DNA of 10,158 nucleotides from Bacteroidales bacterium (GCA_028684405.1 JAQUGA010000083.1:1-10158), one strand, 5' to 3'; shown: positions 1 through 7,530, counted from the first letter of the stretch. Translations and numbers: made by a program. The notes: generated by a model from the letters alone, not told the origin.

Positions 1-1
1 T

Positions 2-121
2 AATATTCGACACCTCGTCGCAATTTTTAACAAAATCGTGATTGTAATTAGCAAATTTAATTTCACCAGTTTTGCGCAATTGGATTTTCCCTTTTTCAAT
101 TAGGGTGAAGCGTTGTTGAAG
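2..121 (-). other. Short open frame running off the left edge, no start codon
   Basis: On the minus strand the frame just after a TGA at 124-122 stays open for 40 codons to the window edge. It has no in-frame ATG; a TTG at 79-77 is the only plausible alternative start. The predicted peptide is hydrophilic and contains segments such as RFTLIEKGKIQLRKTGE, which look protein-like, but I do not recognise a family. It could be a gene remnant, a frameshifted 5' end, or chance, since the plus strand is also open here (positions 2-100). A promoter-like motif falls inside it, which argues that part of it is non-coding. Confidence is low. Confidence 0.15.
52..79 (-). promoter_or_regulatory. Candidate Bacteroidota promoter facing the left edge
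   Basis: Minus-strand TAAATTTG at 59-52 matches the TAnnTTTG -7 box. A TTG at 79-77 lies 17 bases upstream, within the spacing usual for this phylum. It would drive a minus-strand gene beyond the left edge. AT-rich sequence gives such matches by chance, so support is modest. Confidence 0.25.
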
Positions 122-207
122 TCAGGATTAACATTTTTGAAAAGATTACTTAAACATTTTGATTTTCATCGTAAAACAATGATTTTAAATTAAGAAAGTC
201 CCGCAAA

Positions 208-1911
208 TTAATTTTCTCGACAAATTTGATCAATCATTGGATTTGTTTTTTGTACTCCCAATTGCATGGCTTTTTGCACATCAGAACAACCCTTATTTTT
301 ATCGCCAAATTGCAAATAATACGCACCTCTGTTATAATAATATTTCCCTTCATTGGGAGCTAAAGAAACCGCTTTATTATGATCGTTAATAGCCGTTTTA
401 TCCATCATCATCCCTTTGGCAGCCCCACGATTCGAATACGCATCCGTATAATCAGGTCGCTGAATAATTGCAACATTTAAATCCTCCATCGCTTCAGCAA
501 TTTTGCCATTTGCCAAAAATAGTACAGCACGATTATTATACGCATATGGATTATAAGAATTTGCATGAACCGATTCTGTAAAATCATTAAATGCTTGCTG
601 ATGATTCCCTTGTTCATAATAAATAGTTCCACGATTGCTAAATGCGACATGCGAATCGGGATATGTTTTTAAAACATCCGTAAAAACAGAAATTCCATTT
701 TGAAAAACTTCTACTCTTTGGCGTGTGACAAATATAAAAACGATAAGATACGTTGAGAAAACAAGTATCGGAATAGTTTTGTTTTTAACTTTATAAAACA
801 TAGAAACTATAAAAACAGCAAGGCCAATGAGCGGCACATACAAATAATGGTCGTTCATAACTCCATAAGAATTAGGAAAAAGCTGTAGCATTAAAGCAAT
901 CATCAGTATAAAAAACAGAATTCCAAACAGTGCCAAATTTGGTTTTTTCATAAATTTATATCCCATCCAGAAAATAAACAGTGTAACTGGAATGATGGAA
1001 AACCAAGCAATAAAAGGAACTCCATTGTTCGGATAGGGATGGATTAAAGATAAATTTACAGGAATAAAAACATTGATAACATATAGGATAAAACCATAAA
1101 AAGCATATGCAATTCGCTCATAAAATGGCACTTCTAAAACTTCTCTCGAAATAGCAAAACCTTCCGACTGCTGTTTCACAACAATGGATATTATACCAAA
1201 TAAAACAGCGAGAAGTATAAAACCTATTTTCTCCTTTAAAACTTCTTTTGAAAATATTTTACGCTCATGTACTTGGTCAATGGCCAATAAAACAAAAGGC
1301 ATTAAAAGAGCTTGCGATTTTGCCAACAGGGATAAAGTAAAAAAAAGAAGGCTGTAAATGAGCTGTTTTTTCGAGTAATTAGACTGCAAATATCTTAGAT
1401 AAAAAACTAAACTCATCATAAAAAAAAGTGCATACAAAACATCTCTTCTTCCCGACACATACGCTACAACTTCGGCTTGTGCAGGATGAATTGCAAAAAG
1501 CAAAGTGGCAAAAAAAGCAAGCCAATCATCTTTAAAAAGCATTTTTAGAAAGATAAAACTTGCAATAACCATGAAGATATGCAATAGCAAATTGGTATAC
1601 AAATAAGGAGCCGGATTAAAACCAGAAAAGAAATGATTAATGGACAAACTTAGAGCCGTTAATGGAACATACATTCCATGCGGTTCTCCTTTAAAGAATG
1701 AGTGAATGACATTATCGGAAGTAAGTTCAATAGATTTGTTTTGGGTTACATAAACAAGATCATCCCAACCAACAAATTGATTTTTACCTACATTTGAAAA
1801 AGTCATCCAAGTGATGGCAATTAGCGCTATTACAAAATAACGCATTCGCCCGTTCTTGGATGAACTCGTTGAACTTGCTTGACTTTTCTTCTTTGTTTTT
1901 GATTTTACCAT
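208..1911 (-). CDS. TMTC-like polytopic membrane glycosyltransferase with C-terminal TPRs
   Basis: This 567-residue protein starts with a basic, Ser/Lys-rich cytoplasmic tail (1-24), followed by about ten hydrophobic segments up to residue ~400. The first periplasmic loop carries WDD (49-51), the acidic pair expected in GT-C glycosyltransferases. Two other stretches match the TMTC family: HPAQAEVVAYVSGRRD (142-157), and the NDHYLYVP motif near 350. Four tetratricopeptide repeats follow (about 418-451, 452-485, 486-518, 519-552). Eukaryotic TMTC proteins are ER O-mannosyltransferases with lumenal TPRs. By analogy this one may move a sugar from a polyprenyl-phosphate donor onto a periplasmic acceptor, but donor and acceptor are inferred, not shown. 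It lies 42 bases downstream of the E2 gene with no visible promoter between them, so co-transcription is likely although no metabolic link is obvious. Confidence 0.8.
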   Translation of the reverse strand: MVKSKTKKKSQASSTSSSKNGRMRYFVIALIAITWMTFSNVGKNQFVGWDDLVYVTQNKSIELTSDNVIHSFFKGEPHGMYVPLTALSLSINHFFSGFNPAPYLYTNLLLHIFMVIASFIFLKMLFKDDWLAFFATLLFAIHPAQAEVVAYVSGRRDVLYALFFMMSLVFYLRYLQSNYSKKQLIYSLLFFTLSLLAKSQALLMPFVLLAIDQVHERKIFSKEVLKEKIGFILLAVLFGIISIVVKQQSEGFAISREVLEVPFYERIAYAFYGFILYVINVFIPVNLSLIHPYPNNGVPFIAWFSIIPVTLFIFWMGYKFMKKPNLALFGILFFILMIALMLQLFPNSYGVMNDHYLYVPLIGLAVFIVSMFYKVKNKTIPILVFSTYLIVFIFVTRQRVEVFQNGISVFTDVLKTYPDSHVAFSNRGTIYYEQGNHQQAFNDFTESVHANSYNPYAYNNRAVLFLANGKIAEAMEDLNVAIIQRPDYTDAYSNRGAAKGMMMDKTAINDHNKAVSLAPNEGKYYYNRGAYYLQFGDKNKGCSDVQKAMQLGVQKTNPMIDQICREN

Positions 1912-1953
1912 TCAATTTAACTCTTAAAATTGTCAAGCATTTTTTAAAATTAC

Positions 1954-3240
1954 TTATTCTCCGTAGTTTTCCAACAATTCTTTCAGACGTTTCAGAAAAA
2001 GACCGCCCATAGCACCATCCACCACACGGTGATCGTAGGTTAAACCCATCAACATAAAAGGAGCAATAGCAATACTATCGCCCATTTCGCTTTCCACAAC
2101 CACAACTTGTTTTTTAATAGCTCCGACCGCCAATATGGCAACTTGCGGCTGATTAATAATAGGCGTTCCAATTATTGTATCGAAAGATCCTAAATTGGTA
2201 ATGGTAAATGTACCTCCCTGAATTTCGTCGGGTAGAAGTTGTGATTGTCGAGCACGAGAAACCAATGAATTAACATCTTTAACAATGCCCAACAAGCTTT
2301 TCTGATCCACATTTTTAGCCACTGGAACAATTAAATTTCCATCTGGCAAAACGGTAGCAACACCAATATTTATATTTTTCTTTAAAACAATAGAATCTCC
2401 CTGAACAGAAGCATTGATGCCTGGAAAATCTTTTAAAGCTTTGGCAACAAGTTCAATGAAAATATGAGTATATGTCAATTTTTCGTTTTCATTTTTTAAA
2501 AACTCTATTTTTTGTTTCTCTCTCCATTGAACCACTTTAGACATATTAACATCAATGATAGACGTTACATGTGCTGAAGTTTTGACAGACGAAACCATAT
2601 GCTCAGCAATCAATTTTCGTATTCTGCTCATGGGAACCACAGTATCACCATCTTCTTTTTTAACTTCTGAAACTTTTGAAACTTCGGGGTTTGAAACAGA
2701 AGCCACAACAGAAGGAACATTTTTAAGAGTAGTCTTGGGACCGCTCAAAAATGCTTCGATATCAACTTTTGTAACTCTTCCTCCTGCACCACTACCTTGA
2801 ATGGAATTTAAATCGTGCATGGAAATGTTTTCAATTCTCGCAATATTTTTCACTAAGGGAGAAACAAAATTAATGGTCTCAAACTTTTCTTCTGCTTTCT
2901 CTTCCACTGCCTCTTCAGGTATGAACTCCTCTTGTTTTACCTCTTTTTCAACAACTAATTCGGGAGAAATTTCGCTTGTTTGAGGTTCAGCCGAAGTTCC
3001 TTCAACTTCCAGAATAGCGATTACAGTATCCACCGCCACAACATCGCCTTCGCTGAACAATCTACGAATCAATTTCCCTTCAACGGGGGAGGGAATTTCT
3101 GTATCTACCTTATCGGTGGCTACTTCTACAATGCTATCATCGACCGAAATCATTTCACCTTCATTTTTCAACCATCTTGTAATGGTTGCTTCTATAATTC
3201 CTTCGCCCATTTTAGGCATAATTATGTCGTATGTTGCCAT
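1954..3240 (-). CDS. 2-oxo acid dehydrogenase E2 subunit (dihydrolipoamide acyltransferase)
   Basis: This is the core acyltransferase of a pyruvate or branched-chain 2-oxo acid dehydrogenase complex; it passes an acyl group from lipoate to CoA. An N-terminal lipoyl domain (1-~78) carries the modified lysine K44 in ATDKVD. A Glu/Pro-rich hinge (~80-123) leads to an E1/E3-binding domain (~125-165, with GSGAGGRVTKVDIEAFL). The catalytic domain begins near PMSRIRKLIAEHM, and DHRVVDG near the C terminus gives catalytic H404 and D408. I chose the ATG at 3240 (MATYDIIMPKMGEG) because the family begins there; an ATG at 3255 adds only five unconserved residues. The 428-residue length is normal for a one-lipoyl E2. 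No E1 or E3 gene is present in this window, so the substrate cannot be fixed. The catalytic-domain start, with its TSAHV motif, recalls the branched-chain-like E2 proteins common in Bacteroidota. Confidence 0.93.
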   Translation of the reverse strand: MATYDIIMPKMGEGIIEATITRWLKNEGEMISVDDSIVEVATDKVDTEIPSPVEGKLIRRLFSEGDVVAVDTVIAILEVEGTSAEPQTSEISPELVVEKEVKQEEFIPEEAVEEKAEEKFETINFVSPLVKNIARIENISMHDLNSIQGSGAGGRVTKVDIEAFLSGPKTTLKNVPSVVASVSNPEVSKVSEVKKEDGDTVVPMSRIRKLIAEHMVSSVKTSAHVTSIIDVNMSKVVQWREKQKIEFLKNENEKLTYTHIFIELVAKALKDFPGINASVQGDSIVLKKNINIGVATVLPDGNLIVPVAKNVDQKSLLGIVKDVNSLVSRARQSQLLPDEIQGGTFTITNLGSFDTIIGTPIINQPQVAILAVGAIKKQVVVVESEMGDSIAIAPFMLMGLTYDHRVVDGAMGGLFLKRLKELLENYGE

Positions 3241-3419
3241 TTTTATATATCTCAAATTAATATTCTTACTAACTTATATATCAACAATAAACTTTCGGAA
3301 ATGTTTAAGCAAACTAAAAACATTGAATCACAATTCTACGATTCTTTTGTCTGTTGTCCGATAAAAATCCAGCAGAACAGTTTAATGTTAAGGTTACCAG
3401 ACGATTACAGTCATTATTA

Positions 3420-3437
3420 AAAAAAGCTTGCTTTTTT
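3420..3437 (-). terminator. Possible intrinsic terminator after the UpxY-like gene
   Basis: Minus strand reads AAAAAAGC-AA-GCTTTTTT, a perfect 8-bp inverted repeat followed by one more T. The shape (GC at the tip, A-tract on one side, T-tract on the other) resembles a weak, potentially bidirectional terminator. A second 7-bp inverted repeat lies just upstream (3445-3466). The stem is mostly A-T pairs and the 2-base loop would open to 4, so the call is tentative. Confidence 0.35.
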
Positions 3438-3503
3438 GCATTGATATTGAATAGTGATTTTCAATACTTTCTCCTTTAGGCAATGCAGTGAAGTGTTCTG
3501 TGC

Positions 3504-3545
3504 CTGTCGAAGTATGCGAAGCCGAACTGTCGAAACGCCGAACTG
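3504..3545. repeat. Short direct-repeat block (TTCGACAG and CAGTTCGGC copies)
   Basis: CTGTCGAA occurs at 3504-3511 and 3527-3534, and GCCGAACTG at 3521-3529 and 3537-3545 (16-base period). CGAA occurs five times in about 35 bases. The block is visibly richer in G+C than its flanks. TTCGACAG-type words recall dispersed intergenic repeats of Bacteroidota genomes, but I cannot confirm genomic copy number from this window. Confidence 0.5.
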
Positions 3546-3575
3546 GCTAAGGGTAAAAAAAATATTGAAAGCTTA

Positions 3576-4097
3576 TCAAACCATAGTGGTTTCTTTTATC
3601 ACTTCTACATCTTCGGATAATATTTTTATTTTCAACTCCTTACCAATAGACTCAATAGCAATGGTTATATATTTATTTTCGGAATCATAATAACAAACAC
3701 CCACCTGTCCTGTCAATACTCCATTAATAACACGAACTTTCTCTCCTTTTTTAACAGAAATAGGCTGGGTTGAAGCCGAAATATCATTTTCTATAATCTT
3801 ATTTAATAAGTCGATTTCTTCTTGGCGAAGTATAGCATATTCTTTACCAATCCGAACCACAGTCACAATATTTGGCAGTAGAGTAATCGAATAGATTTCA
3901 TGTAATTTACAATAAATAAAAGCATATCCTGGGATGAGCGGAACAATAACTTTCTTCTTCCGATCGCTCCATTGTCGTAATTCTTTCACCAAAGGCAAAC
4001 AAACGGAATAGCCTTCTCTCGTGAGCATCTCAAGAACTTTTTTTTCAGATCTTGACCGACAATAAAAAACATACCATTTGGGATTCGAATCTGCCAT
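3576..4097 (-). CDS. UpxY-like NusG-family transcription antiterminator
   Basis: This 173-residue protein is a specialised NusG paralogue. The NGN domain spans about residues 5-105: KWYVFYCRSRSEKKV at the start, and VPLIPGYAFIY (52-62), equivalent to the PLFPGYVF strand of NusG that lies against RNA polymerase. A KOW domain follows (~117-149, with GEKVRVINGVLTGQVG). In Bacteroides, UpxY proteins let polymerase read through the 5' leader of one capsule operon; other specialised NusG paralogues act on long operons in a similar way. Here the gene sits 70 bases downstream of a glycosyltransferase gene and is followed by a gene-free interval and then an E2 gene, not by a capsule cluster. Its target is therefore unknown from this window. 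Housekeeping NusG is a less likely alternative, as that gene normally sits among secE and rplK/rplA, which are absent here. Confidence 0.82.
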   Translation of the reverse strand: MADSNPKWYVFYCRSRSEKKVLEMLTREGYSVCLPLVKELRQWSDRKKKVIVPLIPGYAFIYCKLHEIYSITLLPNIVTVVRIGKEYAILRQEEIDLLNKIIENDISASTQPISVKKGEKVRVINGVLTGQVGVCYYDSENKYITIAIESIGKELKIKILSEDVEVIKETTMV

Positions 4098-4167
4098 ATT
4101 ATCTTTTTAACTCAAAAATTAAAACCCTTCTCCACACAAACTGAATAATTTTTAGCAATTTGCAAAA

Positions 4168-6123
4168 TCAACGTCCCAAAGATCCAAAGAGCTTAATAAA
4201 GATTTGAATTTCTTTGCTCAATTTGAAATTTCTACAATATGCTTCATTTGCTTTGTCAATTAAATCAAAAGTGTAATCCTTAATTCCAATAAAATCAGTA
4301 GCATATAAAACTCCTTCTCGAAGATTATATGTTTTTACATCCATTGTGCCATTTGGATTTAATCCGATCCATGTTCTTTTTCCAATCAATACGAAAAATA
4401 TATTTCGGAGCAACTTAAAAACATTCGGATTGAAAATTATGGCAACAGGAAGGATTAGAATTAATATCAAGGAAGAAATTACATCGAAAAATCGTTTTTT
4501 TCGTTTGTTCTTTTTCAAAGTTATGGAGTTGATATTCAATATATAAATATCCCCAGAAGTATTAATTGAATTGCTTCCAATTATTGACAAACTCTCTGGA
4601 GGTGCAATTTTATAATCCACTTCTTTATGTCGCAATTGTCCCATCAAATCGATAATTTTCGCACTGGGAATATCCAAAGCACAAAAAATCACTTCGTTGA
4701 TGTCATAAATGGAAATAATCTCTTCTATCTGAGAAATATCACCAATGACAGCAGCATGACTTACTTTTTCGGGTGTGATAATTCCAATAAAACACGGAGC
4801 TAAAGTTGTATTTCTCAACAAATTAGAGACTCTTTCGGCCTCTTGCAATGAACCAAAAATCAAAAATCGCTTATCGTTTGTAGTTCCAGTATTAAACTTT
4901 TTCCATCCCAAATAGGAAAACAGATAACGATATCCTACCAAAGAAGCAATAGCCCAGGCAGAGCCCAAAAGGATCATAGCACGCGAAAAACGATACGACT
5001 CGGGAAGCAAAGCATACAAAACCAAAATAGCAATGGTGCCGCCCAAAATACCACGCGTTATGTTTGACGTCTTTGCTTTGCGTTCATAACTATCACTAAG
5101 CCAAATACCTGCTAGCCAAATTACGATATAAATTGGAATGGCAATTTGATAAAACAGATCTGGAAAGTGGGTATTGGAGTTTGACAAAACATTATTTTCC
5201 CAATAGTGAGCCAATGCAAATATTCCAAGATATATGATTAAGGCATCCAACAAGGGCTGCCAAACATTGAGTACAAACCGCTTTGCAAGAGACATTCCAG
5301 CTCTTAAATAAATGGCAAATTGAATCAATGCCGAAAACAATCGGGCATGTTTGTTTGAAAAATGTTTTTTAGCGAAAATAATCATCGCATTGTAAAAAAC
5401 AAAAACGTAATTCAAACTGCCTTTTTTGGTACTTTCTCCCTTGTAATGAATAATTCGAGTTTTGGGAAAATAGTAGTTTTTATAACCCGCTTTTGTGATG
5501 CGATACGACAAATCAATGTCTTCGCCATACATAAAATAATCTTCGTCCAACAAGCCCGTCTTTTCCAAACATTCGCTTCGCAGAAGCATAAAAGCACCCG
5601 ACAAAACATCCACTTCATGAATCTGATTGTGATCCAAAAAAGTTAAATGGTATTTACCAAAACGTTTAGAATTTGGAAACAGTTTTGACAAACCAAAAAT
5701 CTTGTAAAAAGCAACTTCAGGGGTCGGTAATCCACGTTTTGATTCGGGCAAAAAACGACCCTTCCCATCCACCATTTTCACTCCCAAGCCGCCAGCATCA
5801 GGATGTTCATCCATAAAACCAAGCACCTTCTCAAAGGTATCTTGTTCGACAATGGTGTCGGGATTCAAAAGTAAGACATACTCCCCTTTTGATAAACGAA
5901 TGGCTTGATTGTTGGCTTTCGAAAACCCAAGATTATCCTTATTGGCAATGAGTTTCGCTTGCGGAAACTTCTCTTCAATCATAGCCAATGATCCATCCAC
6001 CGAGTTGTTATCAACAACCCAAACTTCTGCATCGATATTTTTAATCGCATCGTAAACACTGTGAAGGCATTGTTCTAAAAAATGCTCCACATTATAGTTT
6101 ACAATAACAACACTCAACTTCAT
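4168..6123 (-). CDS. GT2 glycosyltransferase fused to a degenerate sugar-phosphotransferase-like membrane module
   Basis: The first ~250 of 651 residues form a GT-A glycosyltransferase of family 2, WbbL/rhamnosyltransferase-like: VVIVNYN (5-11), VVDNNSVDGS (36-45), the metal-binding NPDT (87-90), SGAFMLLR (175-182), and YFMYGEDIDLSYR (196-208). Four to five membrane segments follow (~285-405), then a soluble Rossmann-like region (~415-535, starting KRFLIFGSLQEAE). Last comes a basic hydrophobic segment RFFDVISSLILILIL (544-558). This second half has the layout of polyprenyl-phosphate sugar phosphotransferases of exopolysaccharide synthesis (membrane bundle, CoA-binding-like domain, KRxxD-hydrophobic helix). 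The catalytic core normally next is almost absent: only GKRTWIGL (581-588) echoes the usual GxxSxVGPRP. It likely adds a sugar to a lipid-linked glycan at the inner membrane; the second half may only anchor or regulate. Start ATG at 6123 directly precedes the first GT2 beta strand. Confidence 0.85.
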   Translation of the reverse strand: MKLSVVIVNYNVEHFLEQCLHSVYDAIKNIDAEVWVVDNNSVDGSLAMIEEKFPQAKLIANKDNLGFSKANNQAIRLSKGEYVLLLNPDTIVEQDTFEKVLGFMDEHPDAGGLGVKMVDGKGRFLPESKRGLPTPEVAFYKIFGLSKLFPNSKRFGKYHLTFLDHNQIHEVDVLSGAFMLLRSECLEKTGLLDEDYFMYGEDIDLSYRITKAGYKNYYFPKTRIIHYKGESTKKGSLNYVFVFYNAMIIFAKKHFSNKHARLFSALIQFAIYLRAGMSLAKRFVLNVWQPLLDALIIYLGIFALAHYWENNVLSNSNTHFPDLFYQIAIPIYIVIWLAGIWLSDSYERKAKTSNITRGILGGTIAILVLYALLPESYRFSRAMILLGSAWAIASLVGYRYLFSYLGWKKFNTGTTNDKRFLIFGSLQEAERVSNLLRNTTLAPCFIGIITPEKVSHAAVIGDISQIEEIISIYDINEVIFCALDIPSAKIIDLMGQLRHKEVDYKIAPPESLSIIGSNSINTSGDIYILNINSITLKKNKRKKRFFDVISSLILILILPVAIIFNPNVFKLLRNIFFVLIGKRTWIGLNPNGTMDVKTYNLREGVLYATDFIGIKDYTFDLIDKANEAYCRNFKLSKEIQIFIKLFGSLGR

Positions 6124-6143
6124 AAATCAATAATTTGTGGATA

Positions 6144-6151
6144 CAAATGTA
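6144..6151 (-). promoter_or_regulatory. Candidate -7 box upstream of the glycosyltransferase gene
   Basis: Minus-strand TACATTTG at 6151-6144 matches TAnnTTTG and lies 20 bases before the ATG at 6123, leaving a leader of roughly 15 bases. No convincing TTTG/TTG -33 element sits at the right distance. The 143-base gap after the helicase gene makes a separate promoter plausible. Confidence 0.3.
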
Positions 6152-6266
6152 AGATTATTTACGATTGGGTATCCTGAAAAATAATTAAATCATAAATTTG
6201 CAATGACAAAGCACTAAAATCAGGAAAAATTATAGGCTTGTTTAACTAAAAATATTCGGACATCTT

Positions 6267-7487
6267 TTAAGGTTTTTCTGAACCTCTCTTTTTAACATGA
6301 AAGGTTTTCGAATTAGTGGGACGAGCATGGCTTCGTTTTGGTGGTTTTCGGGAAGTATCGAGAGTATAAGGATAGCCTTCCAATTTGGGAACTTCCATTT
6401 CAATTTCTTTTTCTACCAGTTTAAACTTTTTCAGATCATCGGCATTAACCAATGTAATAGCCTCGCCTTTTGCATTCACTCTGGCCGTCCGTCCTATTCG
6501 ATGCACATAATCTTCGGCATCTGATGGAACATCAAAATTGACAACCAAATTAATATCTTTCACGTCGATTCCTCTACTCAAAACGTCGGTTGCTACCAAC
6601 ACACGCAATTGTTTTGCTCGAAACTTACCCAAAACCTCTTCGCGTTCATTTTGTTCTAGGTTTGAAGAGATGCCCTCGCAAGGAATTCCATTTTGTCGTA
6701 ACGAACGAACAATTCTTCCTACTTTTTCTTTGGTGGAAGTGAAAATCAAGATACAATCGTAGGTGGGTCGATCGGCAATCACACTTTTAAGCAAGCTAAT
6801 TTTATCCGTTTCATTCAGATAACAGACTTTTTGGTCGACTCCTTCTGCTGGTTTGGACATCGAAAATGCTACTTCAATAGGCTGAACCAATAATTTCTTC
6901 GCCAACTGACGAATATTTTGAGGCATGGTGGCACTAAACATCAAATTCTGACGCTTTTTGGGCAGAAAGGATATAATTGCATTAATGTCATCTACAAACC
7001 CCATGTCGAGCATCCGATCGGCTTCATCTAAAACCAGAAAAGCAAGATTGTCAAAATTTGCTTGACCCATTTTCAAATACGACAATAACTTTCCAGGTGT
7101 AGCCACAACGATATCCGTACCGTTGATCAATGCTTTTCGTTGTGCTTCCCAATCATGTCCATCGCCACCGCCATAAACGGCCACCGAACCAATACTCAAG
7201 AAATACGAAAAACCCTGAATCTGCTGTTCTATTTGTATGGCCAACTCGCGGGTTGGAACAATAATCAATGCCTTAACGCCTTCGGTCGTCGATTCGTAAA
7301 GCGTACTCAAAATGGGCAAAACAAAAGCAGCAGTTTTTCCAGTTCCAGTTTGAGAACACGCAATTAAATCGTGATTCTCTAATATAATTGGGATAACCTT
7401 TTCCTGAATGGGCGTTGCTTCTACAAAATTCATGTAGGATAAAGCCTCTATAATCTCAGGTTTAAATTCAAATTCTTTAAATTCCAT
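6267..7487 (-). CDS. DEAD-box ATP-dependent RNA helicase (RhlE-like)
   Basis: All superfamily 2 DEAD-box motifs are present over 406 residues: upstream aromatic F6/F8 and Q-motif Q28 (ATPIQ); motif I SQTGTGKT (45-52); Ia PTRELA (78-83); GG (106-107); Ib TPGKL (130-134); II DEAD (154-157); III SAT (185-187); IV LIFTSTK; V ATDVLSRGID; VI HRIGRTAR (329-336). A short basic tail (~379-406, rich in Lys/Arg/Pro) probably aids RNA binding. Such proteins unwind short RNA duplexes in ribosome assembly or mRNA decay and are often cold-induced. The tail is far shorter than in full-length RhlE or DbpA/CsdA types with a recognisable RNA-binding domain, so the exact subfamily is uncertain. The gene has its own candidate -7 box and is 150 bases downstream of miaA. 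It ends 143 bases before the glycosyltransferase gene. Confidence 0.93.
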   Translation of the reverse strand: MEFKEFEFKPEIIEALSYMNFVEATPIQEKVIPIILENHDLIACSQTGTGKTAAFVLPILSTLYESTTEGVKALIIVPTRELAIQIEQQIQGFSYFLSIGSVAVYGGGDGHDWEAQRKALINGTDIVVATPGKLLSYLKMGQANFDNLAFLVLDEADRMLDMGFVDDINAIISFLPKKRQNLMFSATMPQNIRQLAKKLLVQPIEVAFSMSKPAEGVDQKVCYLNETDKISLLKSVIADRPTYDCILIFTSTKEKVGRIVRSLRQNGIPCEGISSNLEQNEREEVLGKFRAKQLRVLVATDVLSRGIDVKDINLVVNFDVPSDAEDYVHRIGRTARVNAKGEAITLVNADDLKKFKLVEKEIEMEVPKLEGYPYTLDTSRKPPKRSHARPTNSKTFHVKKRGSEKP

Positions 7488-7494
7488 AATTATG

Positions 7495-7502
7495 CAAAAG
7501 TA
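7495..7502 (-). promoter_or_regulatory. Candidate -7 box of the helicase gene
   Basis: Minus-strand TACTTTTG at 7502-7495 is a full match to TAnnTTTG, seven bases before the helicase ATG (7487-7485). The transcript would therefore be almost leaderless. No TTG is seen at the normal -33 distance, which weakens the call. A perfect inverted repeat lies 28 bases further upstream. Confidence 0.3.
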
Positions 7503-7530
7503 CGCTATAAAATCGAATAATACATACTAA

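Larger units (their letters stand above)
3241..3575. other. Gene-free interval between the UpxY-like gene and the E2 gene
   Basis: About 335 bases hold no convincing gene. From the UpxY-like stop towards E2 there are, in order: a less AT-rich block with short repeats (3504-3545); an inverted repeat TATTGAA/TTCAATA (3445-3451 and 3460-3466, 8-base loop); an A-tract/GC/T-tract hairpin (3420-3437); and about 180 bases of AT-rich sequence before the E2 start. No clean TAnnTTTG box is visible upstream of E2; TTAATTTG at 3260-3253 has one mismatch. On the plus strand a short open frame around 3353-3480 could encode pieces such as LSDKNPAEQF, but it has no start and no recognised family. The interval may combine a terminator for the upstream gene with the E2 promoter. 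Confidence 0.5.

Noticed and set aside
3241..3255. Longer E2 start adding MRYIK
   Set aside because: The lipoyl domain in this family begins at MATYDIIMPKMGEG; the five extra residues are encoded by AT-rich leader-like sequence.
2555..3420. Several plus-strand open frames across the E2 gene and its upstream spacer (up to 146 codons)
   Set aside because: They lie opposite a clear E2 gene, have low-complexity Ser/Thr/Phe-rich translations and match no family; they are antisense shadows of the coding frame.
6172..6225. TCCTGA...TCAGGA inverted repeat between the helicase and glycosyltransferase genes
   Set aside because: Only 6 bp with a 42-base loop and no T-tract; expected by chance in AT-rich DNA and too weak for a terminator or operator call.
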